From contig JAEXAS010000017.1 of the NCBI GenBank assembly GCA_023458095.1, positions 1 through 27,009 of the forward strand: DNA of 27,009 nt, read 5' to 3'. Below the pieces are notes generated by a model, which saw only the letters and a program-made list of their open reading frames with translations, did not search any database and was not told where the DNA came from. Below are positions 13,892-22,715 of the stretch, piece by piece; positions within the stretch are counted from its first letter, which is position 1, and each line of letters starts with the position of its first letter. The position numbers were made by a program, and so were the translations under genes. Origin of the DNA: Actinomycetes bacterium (GTDB lineage: Bacteria; Actinomycetota; Actinomycetes; Propionibacteriales; Propionibacteriaceae).

Positions 13892-15199
13892 ATGCGGCTC
13901 ACGAACGTCACGCAGATGACGCTCCCACCAGGCAGACTGCTTAGTTTTGCGGCCTTTCGCGATGGCGAACCGGGTCCAGAACTCGTGGTCTCCTTCGACC
14001 AGGGACGCCATGTCAGCCTCGGGCCACGCCCAGGCTCGTGGATGGCCGTCGCCGCGCGCCTGCCCGCCGACACCTCCCTGGACCACCTCGCCGAGGCTTG
14101 GCGGGCGGTGCAACGACGTCACGGCAGTCTGCATTCGGCCTTTCGCCGCGATGTTGACGGCATCCACCTCAATGACATCGCCCTGAGCGCGGGGGAGTGG
14201 GTGGAGCATCCGGTCGGTCCCGGTGAGGATCCCCGTGTCGTGCTGCGGGCGTTGTTCGACGTGGCCTGTTCTCCCTTCGAACAGCCATCCCACCGCTTGG
14301 CCGTGGTTCTTCCTGACCCGGACACGATCGATCGGCGCCCCATGGTGATCCTGGGCGCCGATCATTCCCACGTCGACATGTGGTCATTTCTGGTGATTCT
14401 CAGAGACCTGAACCTCGGTCTGGCCGATTTGGCCGTGGGGGCGGAGCCCTGCGCGGAACTGCCGTCAGCGGCCAGCTTCGCCGAGCACAGTGCGCTGCTG
14501 GCCGCCAAGCCTTCTGCTCCCGAACACATCCACCAGCGGTGGCGGGAGATCCTGGCCGCCGAGGGTGGCCTCATGCCGACATTTCCGCTGCCGCTGGGCG
14601 ATCCTTCCGCCACCGCTGACCCGGTGGTCGAAGTGCGTGACCTGCTCGACGCGCAGGGCATCACCGCCCTGGCCGACCACGCCGCGCAGTGCGGAGTGCG
14701 GCTGCTGCCGATGGTGGTGTCGGTGATGAGCTCGGTCACCGCTGAACTGGCGGGGGTGCCGCTGCGGGCGGTGCTGCCGGTACACAGTCGCGATGAGGAA
14801 CGGTGGCGGCACTCGGTGGGCTGGTACATCACCAATGCGGTGCTGGAGGCAGCCGATGCTGAGCCGGTGGCCTGCAGCCAAGCCGTGGCTGAAGCCATTG
14901 CCTTGGGCTCCTACCCGCTGGCGCCGATCCTGGAACCCTACGGCGGCATGCCCGTGGGCCCGGGCATGTTCGCGCTGTCCTGGTTGGACACCCGACGATT
15001 GCCCGAGTTGGGCTTCGATGCCGAGGTGCAGTACGTCTCGGCGGTGGTCCGCGATGACGGTGTGATGGTGTGGTTCATCGCAGCAGACGCCGGCCTGCAT
15101 CTCAGAGCGCGCTATCCCGACACCCCCGAAGCGCACCGCAATGTGGGGGCCTGGTTGGACGCCGTGGACGCCCGTCTGCGCGCCCTGACCAAGCGGTGA
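13892..15199 (+). CDS. Stand-alone condensation-domain protein (PapA/NRPS C-domain-like acyltransferase)
   Basis: 435 residues, the size of one condensation domain. The active-site motif HxxxD is visible as DHSHVDMWS (H158, D162), and VGWYITN near residue 310 corresponds to the second conserved block (VGxFxN) of the superfamily. Members join acyl or aminoacyl groups to amines or alcohols; free-standing examples include the mycobacterial PapA enzymes that esterify lipids and sugars. There is no adenylation, carrier or polyketide synthase gene in the window, so an acyl-CoA or distant carrier donor is likely. The start at 13892 lacks a Shine-Dalgarno sequence. An alpha/beta hydrolase is divergent upstream, and a wall or polysaccharide-modifying lipoprotein follows 70 bases downstream. 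The precise substrate cannot be read from sequence. Confidence 0.8.
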   Translation: MRLTNVTQMTLPPGRLLSFAAFRDGEPGPELVVSFDQGRHVSLGPRPGSWMAVAARLPADTSLDHLAEAWRAVQRRHGSLHSAFRRDVDGIHLNDIALSAGEWVEHPVGPGEDPRVVLRALFDVACSPFEQPSHRLAVVLPDPDTIDRRPMVILGADHSHVDMWSFLVILRDLNLGLADLAVGAEPCAELPSAASFAEHSALLAAKPSAPEHIHQRWREILAAEGGLMPTFPLPLGDPSATADPVVEVRDLLDAQGITALADHAAQCGVRLLPMVVSVMSSVTAELAGVPLRAVLPVHSRDEERWRHSVGWYITNAVLEAADAEPVACSQAVAEAIALGSYPLAPILEPYGGMPVGPGMFALSWLDTRRLPELGFDAEVQYVSAVVRDDGVMVWFIAADAGLHLRARYPDTPEAHRNVGAWLDAVDARLRALTKR

Positions 15200-15269
15200 T
15201 CATCTGGGACAACATGGCGAATTCGGCGCGGTGAGGTAACGTCGATAGCCGTAAGAGGGGTGGACCTAC

Positions 15270-16754
15270 GTGAAACGAGCCTGGTTGGGCGCTGCCATAT
15301 TGCCGGTAGCGCTCCTTCTGAGTTCTTGTGCTACCCAAAACCCGGCAGCCGATTACTCCACCCCCTCAGCCACCCCGACGACCACGGCGCAGGCCGAACC
15401 GGTCCTGCTGGGAAATGGCGACGTTCCCCGGCTGCTGGACCCCGAACTGCTGGAAAACCTGTCGGTGACGGTCCACTCCCAAAGCGGGTACCAGGACCGC
15501 ATCTTCGCCAGTTGGCCCGAGTTCGGAAAGCCGCGGATCGATACCGCGATCCGCGGGTATTACATCAAGACCCTCACCGAGTTCGAACGCGACTATCCCC
15601 GCCCCACCGATCCGGCCGCACCGAGTCCCGAACTGAACTTGGACTGGCACCTGATCGCCTCCTCACCGTCCATGATCGGCATCGTCGCCGACGGCTATCA
15701 GTTCACCGGAGCCGACTCCAGCAATCTGTGGCAGACGATGTGGTTCGATCCCCAAACCGACACGGTCTATCAACCCAGCGACCTGGTGAACAGCTACAGC
15801 GTCAATACCGCTTTGGCTGGACTGGCTCCCAGCCGACGCACCACAGTGACCACCTTGGACCTGTCTTCCTTGGGCAACGACCCGTTCGGCGCAGCGACGC
15901 TGGTGGCTTTTACCGGCAATGGTGACCTGATCGTCGGCTACGACGAATGTCAGGTTGCTGCCTGTGTGGAGGACCGGGTCACGTTGACGATCCCGGCCAC
16001 CACGGTGACCCCGATGCTCACTGCCGCCGGTGTGCGCGCCCAATCCGCCGAGATGGACCCGGTCGACCCATCGACGACCGCCTCACCTCAGCCGTCGGCG
16101 ACACCAGCCAGCCCGATCGTCACCCCCCAGCCCAGCACCCGCACAGTGAACTGTAAGAAGCTGAAATGTGTGGCGCTGACCTTTGATGACGGTCCGGGCG
16201 CCTACACCAAGACGCTGCTGACCTACCTCAAGGCGGGCAACACTCCGGCCACCTTCTTCATGCTCGGCCAGCAGATCGACGCCTATCCGTCGGTGACCAA
16301 GGCGGTGGCCAAGGCCGGCCATGAGATCGGTGTCCACACCTGGAGCCATCGCGATCTGACCCGGCTGAGCGCGGTGCAGATCGACAAAGAGATCGTCTCG
16401 ACGGTCAACATCATCCGCAACGAGACCGGGGTGACCCCGACGCTGCTGCGTCCGCCGTACGGGGCGGTGAATGCCACGGTGCGCAAGGAGGCTGGCAAGG
16501 CCGAACTGGCGGTGGTGCTGTGGAATGTCGACACCCTGGACTGGAAGACGCGCAGCACCCCAAAGACCATCAAGGCCGCCGTACGGGACACCCGGCGCGG
16601 ATCGATCATCCTGCTGCATGACATCCACAAGACCAGCGTGGCCGCTGTGCCGCAGATCATTGCGCAGTTGCAGGCCAAGGGCTACACCTTCGTGACGGTC
16701 AGCGAGTTGCTGGGCGATCCGAAACCCGGGCAGACCTACCGTTCGGGGCGCTGA
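15270..16754 (+). CDS. Lipoprotein with RsiV-like region and NodB polysaccharide deacetylase domain
   Basis: 494 residues. The signal peptide ends in lipobox LLSSC, so the protein is anchored outside the membrane. Residues about 60-260 resemble the DUF4163/DUF3298 (RsiV-like) region, followed by a Ser/Thr/Pro linker (about 265-295). The deacetylase domain (about 300-480) has all motifs: TFDDGPG (D306, D307), HTWSHRD (metal ligands H356, H360), RPPYG (R394), WNVDTLDW and LLHDIH (H450). The order resembles Bacillus PdaC, a peptidoglycan deacetylase, so it probably removes acetyl groups from wall glycans. The GTG start has AGAGGGG nine bases upstream. Its 3' end overlaps the opposing dehydrogenase gene by 19 bases. 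Confidence 0.9.
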   Translation: MKRAWLGAAILPVALLLSSCATQNPAADYSTPSATPTTTAQAEPVLLGNGDVPRLLDPELLENLSVTVHSQSGYQDRIFASWPEFGKPRIDTAIRGYYIKTLTEFERDYPRPTDPAAPSPELNLDWHLIASSPSMIGIVADGYQFTGADSSNLWQTMWFDPQTDTVYQPSDLVNSYSVNTALAGLAPSRRTTVTTLDLSSLGNDPFGAATLVAFTGNGDLIVGYDECQVAACVEDRVTLTIPATTVTPMLTAAGVRAQSAEMDPVDPSTTASPQPSATPASPIVTPQPSTRTVNCKKLKCVALTFDDGPGAYTKTLLTYLKAGNTPATFFMLGQQIDAYPSVTKAVAKAGHEIGVHTWSHRDLTRLSAVQIDKEIVSTVNIIRNETGVTPTLLRPPYGAVNATVRKEAGKAELAVVLWNVDTLDWKTRSTPKTIKAAVRDTRRGSIILLHDIHKTSVAAVPQIIAQLQAKGYTFVTVSELLGDPKPGQTYRSGR

Positions 16755-17677
16755 CCGCCCTCGCCGGGTCCCACCACGTTCTCCAGAGGTTCCCCCGCCA
16801 ACAGGTGTTCGAGTTGGCGTCGCAACAATGCCGCGACCCGCGGATAGGTCGCGGTGGAGTTGCCGCCCTGATGGGCGGTGATGATGGTGTTGGGGGCATG
16901 CCACAGGCCGTGACCGTGGGGGAGTGGCTCAGGATCGGTCACATCCAAAGCTGCCCGGAGTCGGCCCCGCTGCAGTTCGGTCAGCAGGGCCTCGGTGTCC
17001 ACCACCGACCCACGGGCCACATTCACCACCAAGGCGCCATCAGGCAGTCGGATCAAAGCCGCAGCATCCAGCAAATGTCGGGTTTCGGGGGTGGCCGGCA
17101 CCGTCAGCACCACGATGTCGGCCGAAGCCAGCAAATCCGGCAACTCCGCAAGCCCATGGACGCCGGCCCGGGCGCTGCGTCCGACCAGGGCGAGATCGAC
17201 CTCGAAAGGCCGCAACCGCTCGGCCACCGCCTGGGCCACCGAGCCGGCCCCGACCACGACGACCCGCCGATCAGCCAATGAGGCCAGCTCGGGATTGTGC
17301 CACCGCTCGTCCTGCTGAGCCTGGATGGCTTCGACCAGTCCGCGTTGCGATGCCAGGATCAAACCGACCGCGAGTTCCGCAGTTCCAGCCGAGTGGATGC
17401 CGCGGCCATTGCACACGGTGGCCACCGAAGGCACCCGAGGCATGGCGTGCTCGTAGCCAGCCGAGGGTAGTTGGACGTAGCGCAAGGCGGGCAGTTCATA
17501 CAGCCGTCGCCAACGATCCGGCTGCGTCCAGTAGTGACCGATCTGGACCAGCTCGACCCGCCCGGCGACGTCTGCGGCCAGCGGTTCGGTCAGGTCCCAC
17601 AGCACCAGTTCCACCCGTGGGCTCAAATCAGCCAGACGCTGCAACAGATCGGTGTCGGGAACAGTGACGGTCAGCAT
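16736..17677 (-). CDS. D-isomer-specific 2-hydroxyacid dehydrogenase
   Basis: 313 residues from the ATG at 17677; an extension to 17752 in the same frame lacks family resemblance. The enzyme reduces a 2-oxo acid to a D-2-hydroxy acid, or the reverse, with NAD(P)H. The Rossmann motif VVVVGAGSVAQAV (about residues 142-154), catalytic Arg in VNVARGSVVD, Glu in DVTDPEPLPHG and His in ITAHQGGNS are all present, so it should be active. It is shorter than SerA and has no ACT domain, so serine synthesis is unlikely. It is divergent from an AEC-family permease 166 bases away, which may carry the hydroxy or oxo acid. It converges with and overlaps the deacetylase gene by 19 bases. Confidence 0.9.
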   Translation of the reverse strand: MLTVTVPDTDLLQRLADLSPRVELVLWDLTEPLAADVAGRVELVQIGHYWTQPDRWRRLYELPALRYVQLPSAGYEHAMPRVPSVATVCNGRGIHSAGTAELAVGLILASQRGLVEAIQAQQDERWHNPELASLADRRVVVVGAGSVAQAVAERLRPFEVDLALVGRSARAGVHGLAELPDLLASADIVVLTVPATPETRHLLDAAALIRLPDGALVVNVARGSVVDTEALLTELQRGRLRAALDVTDPEPLPHGHGLWHAPNTIITAHQGGNSTATYPRVAALLRRQLEHLLAGEPLENVVGPGEGGQRPER

Positions 17678-17843
17678 GGCCTGAGTCTGCCACGAGCCTG
17701 GACGCCCAGTTCGACGTGTTCGTGGGCACAGCCCGGGGATGGTTTCGCCCATCGGCGCGGTCCGAGCGGTCGACGTGGGGATGGGTATGTTGTATCGCGC
17801 ATTCCTCGGCAGGACCGGAGATGCCGTTGACGAGGAGTGATTC

Positions 17844-18779
17844 GTGGGATTCGCCGTGCCGGTGACTCAGGTGTCGATCATGTTCGCCCTGATCGCCTTG
17901 GGCTGGGTTGCGTTCCGGCTGCGCTGGATCGGAACCGAAACGCTGTCGGGAATGACCAACCTGCTGCTCTTCATCGTCTCCCCGGCGGTCATCGTGCTGG
18001 CCTTCCAGCGGGACTTCGCGCCGGATCGGCTGCAGACCATCGGCCTAGTCTTCGCCATCGACCTGCTCTCCTTCGCCCTCACCATCGCGGTGGCCAAGGC
18101 TCTGTTCAGCCGTCGCCTGGTGCCCGACGCCGCCCGGCGGGTGGTGCTGCGGTTCGGCACGATCTACTCCAATGCCGGATTCATCGGCATTCCGCTGGCC
18201 AAGGCGATCCTGGGCGATGACGGAGTGTTCTATGCGGTGGCCTACATCGCGGCCTTCACGATCTTCGTGTGGACCCACGGCGCGGCTCAATTCGGTGCCG
18301 ACGGCCAGCCGCCGGGCCAGGCGTTGCGCAAGGTCTTGATCAATCCCAACATCGTGGCGATCGTGGTGGCCTTCGCCTTCTTCTTGCTCTCGGTGCGGCT
18401 GCCGTCCCCGGTCACCGATGTGCTGGGCTACCTGGCTGCGATGAACACCCCGCTGAGCATGATCGTGATCGGGGTGACCTTGGCCGAGTTCAGTCTGCGC
18501 ACGGTCTTCACCGACGGCCTGGTCTGGCTGGGGGCGCTGGCCCGCAACCTGGTGGTACCGCTGCTCTTCGTGCTGCTGCTGTGGCCCATACCGGTGGACC
18601 CGCTGGCGCGCATGGCCATGATGATCTCGATCAGCGCTCCGGTGGGCGCCACTGTGGTCATCTTCAGCGTCAAACATGGCCGCGACACCCAGTTCGCCAC
18701 CCGCCTGCTGTGCCTGTCCACGCTGCTGAGTGTGCTGACGCTGCCATCGATGCTGGTGCTGGCCGGCGCCTTGTGGTGA
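17844..18779 (+). CDS. AEC-family (auxin efflux carrier-like) permease
   Basis: 311 residues with about 10 membrane helices. Conserved AEC features are the N-terminal FALIALGWVAFRLRWI, the Asn/Pro turn LLLFIVSPAVIV, the central TIYSNAGFIGIPLAKAILG and the C-terminal ISISAPVGATVVIFS. Bacterial members carry malate, malonate or related organic anions. The GTG start is supported by GAGGAG five to six bases upstream. Its neighbours, a divergent 2-hydroxyacid dehydrogenase and a convergent PucR regulator one base past its stop, suggest transport of a hydroxy or oxo acid. The substrate is inference. Confidence 0.88.
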   Translation: MGFAVPVTQVSIMFALIALGWVAFRLRWIGTETLSGMTNLLLFIVSPAVIVLAFQRDFAPDRLQTIGLVFAIDLLSFALTIAVAKALFSRRLVPDAARRVVLRFGTIYSNAGFIGIPLAKAILGDDGVFYAVAYIAAFTIFVWTHGAAQFGADGQPPGQALRKVLINPNIVAIVVAFAFFLLSVRLPSPVTDVLGYLAAMNTPLSMIVIGVTLAEFSLRTVFTDGLVWLGALARNLVVPLLFVLLLWPIPVDPLARMAMMISISAPVGATVVIFSVKHGRDTQFATRLLCLSTLLSVLTLPSMLVLAGALW

Positions 18780-18780
18780 G

Positions 18781-20283
18781 TCAGGCCGCCGAGGTGGCTG
18801 CGGTGGGAACCAATTCCAGGCGTTCGGCGATCTGGCAGGCGAACCACAGCTCGTGGCGCAGTTGCGGGTCGTCCAGGCTGATGTCGAGCATCTCCTGAAC
18901 CCGCTTCATGCGTCGTCGTACGGTGTGGCGATGGACGCCCAAGGCGGTGGCGGTCTGGTCGAAGGAGCCGTCGTGGCCTGCCCAGGTGCGAACCGTTGCG
19001 AACAGCTCGGCGGTATCGGGCTCCAACAGTTCGCCCAGCCGGCGCAGGGCGAAGGTGGCGGCCTGTTCAGGAGGAAGCAGGTCGAGCAGATCGAGTTGCT
19101 CGCCGGACGGTCCGCAGCCCAGCAGAGCGTTGAGCGCCTCGGCCTTGGCGCGACTCAGGCCAGCCCAGTCGGTGGCCGAGGAGCTTCCGCAATGCAGGCC
19201 GGGGCGCCGGTTCACCAGGGCGGTGATCCGGGGAACCTGGACGGCCTCGGTCACGACCCACAACCGTCCCGACACCATTCCCCACACCGCAGGCAGATCC
19301 TCCAGCGGCACCTGGACGGTGGGCCCGACCCCGGTGATACACACCAGGGCCAACGGCTCGGTAGGCATAGTCGGCCACAAAACCCCGGCCAGTTCGCGGG
19401 CCAGTTCTGGGCGTCCCTCCAGCGCCTCGCGGATCAGCGGGCCACGCAGCCCGTCCAGGGCCCGTTCGAGCTTGCCGGACAAGGAAAGGTGCATGCCGAC
19501 CAGATTGGCCGCCAGCATGGAGGTGGAGATGGCCAGCGGCTCCAACTCGGTGCTGGCACCGGTGAGCAGGACGCCGAGGGGGTGACCCTTACTGTCGACG
19601 ATGCTGTGCGCACAGCTCAGGCCTTGCACCGGCCCCGGGAAGCTGACCTGCTGTCCGGTGTCCAGGTGGCTGCGCGCGGCGCTCTCCACCGTTTCGGAAT
19701 CGGCCGAGGGTGACAGAACCAGAACCTGACCGGACGGATCGGTCAGCGCAGCCCAGCCGCCAATGATGTGCCCGGTGCTGCGCACCACCGCCGGCACCAC
19801 CTGCGGTCGGCCCACTGCGGTGATCAGGCGCCGCTGGGCGGAGTTGGTGCGTCGCAGGTAGGCGTGCTCGGCATCCGACAGCGACTTCGAGACGGTCTTG
19901 GTGACCGCCGAGAACGGAATCTCGTAGGGAACCTCGAACAGCGGCAGCCCGTGGCGGGCCGCGGCTTCCACCAACACATCAGGGGTGGTGGCGTAGTACA
20001 CCCCGATGCCGAAGCCCAGCCCCACCACCTGGGATTCGCAGAGTTGTCCGATGTAGCGGTCGCAATAGTCGACCAGGTCAGCCGGACTCACCGTCCGCGC
20101 ATCGGGCAGGTGGGAGCCGGTGGTGAGCAGCACCTCGCCCGGCTCGGTGAACAGCCGGGAGTCGGAAAGCTCGCTTTGGTGCACCCAGTGGACGGCGCTG
20201 GCCTGGGCGCCGTCGGGTCCGGCGCAACGCACCACCAGGCCCAGGCTGGGGGTGGTCAGTAACTGTCGCAAGCTCATCGTCAT
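18781..20283 (-). CDS. PucR-family transcriptional regulator
   Basis: 500 residues. The N-terminal about 120 residues match the PucR (purine catabolism regulator-like) ligand-sensing domain: SLRQLLTTPSLGLVVRCAGP and a Leu/Asp-rich region. A middle GGDEF-like or GAF-like stretch follows, and the C-terminus (from about residue 425) is the PucR-type helix-turn-helix (FDQTATALGVHRHTVRRRMKRVQEML). Members sense catabolic substrates such as purines, proline, GABA or ornithine and usually activate the adjacent operon. Here the gene is divergent from the aminotransferase operon across a 147-bp region, making that operon the probable target. No Shine-Dalgarno sequence precedes the ATG. The neighbours indicate amino acid or amine use, not purine use. 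Confidence 0.9.
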   Translation of the reverse strand: MTMSLRQLLTTPSLGLVVRCAGPDGAQASAVHWVHQSELSDSRLFTEPGEVLLTTGSHLPDARTVSPADLVDYCDRYIGQLCESQVVGLGFGIGVYYATTPDVLVEAAARHGLPLFEVPYEIPFSAVTKTVSKSLSDAEHAYLRRTNSAQRRLITAVGRPQVVPAVVRSTGHIIGGWAALTDPSGQVLVLSPSADSETVESAARSHLDTGQQVSFPGPVQGLSCAHSIVDSKGHPLGVLLTGASTELEPLAISTSMLAANLVGMHLSLSGKLERALDGLRGPLIREALEGRPELARELAGVLWPTMPTEPLALVCITGVGPTVQVPLEDLPAVWGMVSGRLWVVTEAVQVPRITALVNRRPGLHCGSSSATDWAGLSRAKAEALNALLGCGPSGEQLDLLDLLPPEQAATFALRRLGELLEPDTAELFATVRTWAGHDGSFDQTATALGVHRHTVRRRMKRVQEMLDISLDDPQLRHELWFACQIAERLELVPTAATSAA

Positions 20284-20372
20284 GCCGAGATTCTGGCGCC
20301 GGTGATACCTGATGGAGCACTGATCCCAGGTCGTTATCCAGACTGTAACTGAGGTGTCATTTTGGGCGTCAT

Positions 20373-20378
20373 TAGGCT
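20373..20378 (+). promoter_or_regulatory. Possible -10 element of the aminotransferase operon (TAGGCT)
   Basis: TANNNT-type hexamer 52 bases before the first ATG, in the region shared with the PucR gene. GTCATT occurs twice nearby (20357 and 20368), but no clear operator palindrome was found. Confidence 0.25.
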
Positions 20379-20430
20379 GCCCAGCAAGCCCGGATCAGCG
20401 TCGCTCCCATATCCGAGAAGGAGCACATCG

Positions 20431-21723
20431 ATGCTGAACGTCGCCGATTACCAGTCATTTCTGAGCCCTGCGTTGGCCAAGAGCACCGAGGTGATCGCAG
20501 AACGCGGCGAGGGCAGCTATCTGTGGGATACCTCCGGGCGACGCTACCTGGACTGGGTGCAGGGCATCGCGGTGAACGCTCTGGGCCATGCCCACCCGCG
20601 AGTGGTCGCGGCCGTCCGGGAGCAGGTAGGCAAACTGCTGACCGCCTCCTACAACATGGTCTATTACGAGAACACCTTGGAATGGGCCAAGCGGATCGCC
20701 GAAATCGCGCCCGGCAATCTGGGCACCACCTTCTTCTCCAATGGCGGCGCCGAAGCCGTCGACGGGGCGATCAAGCTGGCTCGCGCTGCGACCGGGCGTC
20801 CGGGAATCATCGCGTTCAAGGGTTCCTTCCATGGACGCACCATCGGCGCCACCTCGGTGACCGCCTCCAATGCCAAGTACCGCCTGGGTTATGACCCGCT
20901 GGTGGGCGGGGTCGACTTCACCACCTATCCCGCCGCTGGGCAGGCACCGGCCGGTCTGAGCGAAGACGAACTGGCTGACTACGCCTTGGCGCAACTGGAT
21001 GATCTGCTCGCCTACGTCCGGGCCCCGCAGACGGTGGCTGCGATCCTGATGGAGCCGATTCAGGGCGAGGGTGGCTACGTGGTGCCCCCGGCGTCCTTCG
21101 TGCAGCGGATCCGTGAGCTGTGCGATCGGCACGGCATGCTGCTGATCTTCGACGAGATTCAGTCCGGCTTCGGACGTACCGGTAAGTACTTCGCCAGCGA
21201 GAACTTCGACGTGGTGCCCGACATCATGACCATCGGCAAGGCGATGGCCGGCGGGCTGCCCGCCTCTGGGGTGGTCTCCACTCCCGAGATCATGGCCACC
21301 TGGGGCCCGGGACGTCACGGCGGCACCTTCGGCGGCAACCCGGTGGTCGCCGCCGCCGGTCTGGCGGTCTTGGACGAGTTCGCCGAGGCCGACGTGCTGG
21401 GCAATGTGAACACCGTCGGTGACTACCTGGCCGGACGCCTGGCGCAGTTGGTCGAGCAGTTCCCCATCGTGACCGACTCCCGAGGGGCGGGCCTCATGCG
21501 AGCCATCGAGCTCAACCACCTCGATGGGCGTCCCGGCGGCGATCTGCTGGAGGCGGTCCGTGCTCAATGCCTGGCCAACGGGCTGCTCACTTTGTCCTGC
21601 GGGGTGAAGGCCAACGGATTGCGGTTCGCCACCCCGCTGAACACCACCACCGAACTGATTGATGAGGGCCTGGACATCCTGACCAGCGCCCTGACCGACG
21701 TAACCGCGAAGGAGGTTGGCTGA
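20431..21723 (+). CDS. Class III pyridoxal-phosphate aminotransferase (GabT/ArgD-like)
   Basis: 430 residues from the ATG at 20431, preceded by GAGAAGGAG; the upstream extension of the frame to 20362 is unsupported. The enzyme moves an amino group, usually from a terminal amine such as GABA, ornithine or lysine, to 2-oxoglutarate. Visible motifs are the phosphate site FFSNGGAEAVDGAIKLAR, FKGSFHGRTIGATSVTA, LMEPIQGEGGYVVPP, LLIFDEIQSGFGRTGK and the PLP-binding Lys K270 in TIGKAMAGGLP. It is complete and probably active. It is the first gene of an operon with a 2-hydroxyacid dehydrogenase (stop and start overlap, TGATG) and an alcohol dehydrogenase. The actual amine substrate cannot be decided by eye. 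Confidence 0.93.
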   Translation: MLNVADYQSFLSPALAKSTEVIAERGEGSYLWDTSGRRYLDWVQGIAVNALGHAHPRVVAAVREQVGKLLTASYNMVYYENTLEWAKRIAEIAPGNLGTTFFSNGGAEAVDGAIKLARAATGRPGIIAFKGSFHGRTIGATSVTASNAKYRLGYDPLVGGVDFTTYPAAGQAPAGLSEDELADYALAQLDDLLAYVRAPQTVAAILMEPIQGEGGYVVPPASFVQRIRELCDRHGMLLIFDEIQSGFGRTGKYFASENFDVVPDIMTIGKAMAGGLPASGVVSTPEIMATWGPGRHGGTFGGNPVVAAAGLAVLDEFAEADVLGNVNTVGDYLAGRLAQLVEQFPIVTDSRGAGLMRAIELNHLDGRPGGDLLEAVRAQCLANGLLTLSCGVKANGLRFATPLNTTTELIDEGLDILTSALTDVTAKEVG

Positions 21724-22715
21724 TGGCACCCAAGGTTGTCTATTTCAACGTTGACGGGGACCTGGCCTACGAACAGGAGCTGCTCCAGAAGTGGGGCGTG
21801 GCCGACAAGCTGGAACTGGTCGAGGCCAAAGCCGAGGACAACTCCGATGCCAGCTTCCTGGCTGCAGCCAGCGATGCCGACGGTGTGGTCGTGGAGTACT
21901 ACGAACTCACCGGCGAGGTGATCGCGCGGCTTCCGAAACTGAAAGTGGCCAGTGTTCAGGCCATCGGCTACTCCAATATCGACGCCACCGCGGCGAGTGA
22001 CCACAACGTGGCGGTGACCAACGCCCCGGGCTTCTGCTCCGAAGATGTGGCGCTGCACACGGTGGGGATGCTCATCGATGTAGTGCGCAAGATCAGCTTC
22101 CTGGATCGCAGCGTACGGGCCGGGCATTGGGATCCGCTGCTCGGCGCGATGCCGCAGCGCATCACGGGCAAGAAGATCGGCCTGGTCTTCTTCGGCAGCA
22201 TCCCCAAGCTGATGGTTCCCATGCTGAAGGCCATCGGCTTGGAGGTGCTGGTCTGGGCGCCGACCAAGACCGCCGAATACCTCGCCGAGTTCGCAGTGAC
22301 CAAGGTCGAGACCTTGGCCGAGCTGCTCACCGAGTCCGACTTCGTCTCGATGCACACCCCGCTGATGCCGCAGACCCGACACCTGATGAGCACCGCAGAG
22401 TTCGCCATGATGAAGCCCGATGCGGTCTTCATCAACACCGCTCGCGGTGCCGTCGTCGATGAGGCGGCCTTGGTGAAGGCCCTGCGTGAGGGGACGATCG
22501 CCGCCGCCGCCATCGATGTGATCGAGGACGAAGACAACGAGACCTCCGAACTGTTCGAGCTGGAGAACGTCGTCATCACCCCGCATGCGGCATTCGTCTC
22601 CGAGGGTTCGCTGAAGGCGGGCAAGGAACTCGCCCTGCGCGGCCAGGTGCAATACCTGGTCGAGGGTGTCTCGCCGGACACCTTGGTCAACACGATCAGC
22701 GAGGTCCGCCGATGA
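21723..22715 (+). CDS. D-2-hydroxyacid dehydrogenase family protein with altered Rossmann motif
   Basis: 330 residues. The C-terminal catalytic residues of the family are kept: Arg in INTARGAVVDE, an acidic cluster in IDVIEDEDNE and His in VITPHAAFVSEGS. The nucleotide-binding loop, normally GxGxxG, reads IGLVFFGSIPKLM (about residues 153-165), so the first Gly is Phe and the last is Pro. This may mark a separate subfamily with different cofactor or substrate handling. The start overlaps the aminotransferase stop by one base, with GGAGG upstream, and its end overlaps the next gene by four bases. It probably reduces or oxidises an oxo/hydroxy acid produced in the same pathway. Confidence 0.85.
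   Translation: MAPKVVYFNVDGDLAYEQELLQKWGVADKLELVEAKAEDNSDASFLAAASDADGVVVEYYELTGEVIARLPKLKVASVQAIGYSNIDATAASDHNVAVTNAPGFCSEDVALHTVGMLIDVVRKISFLDRSVRAGHWDPLLGAMPQRITGKKIGLVFFGSIPKLMVPMLKAIGLEVLVWAPTKTAEYLAEFAVTKVETLAELLTESDFVSMHTPLMPQTRHLMSTAEFAMMKPDAVFINTARGAVVDEAALVKALREGTIAAAAIDVIEDEDNETSELFELENVVITPHAAFVSEGSLKAGKELALRGQVQYLVEGVSPDTLVNTISEVRR

Noticed and set aside
17678..17752. 25-codon N-terminal extension of the D-2-hydroxyacid dehydrogenase
   Set aside because: The sequence (MGETIPGLCPRTRRTGRPG) has no family match; MLTVTVPDTD at 17677 is the expected first strand.
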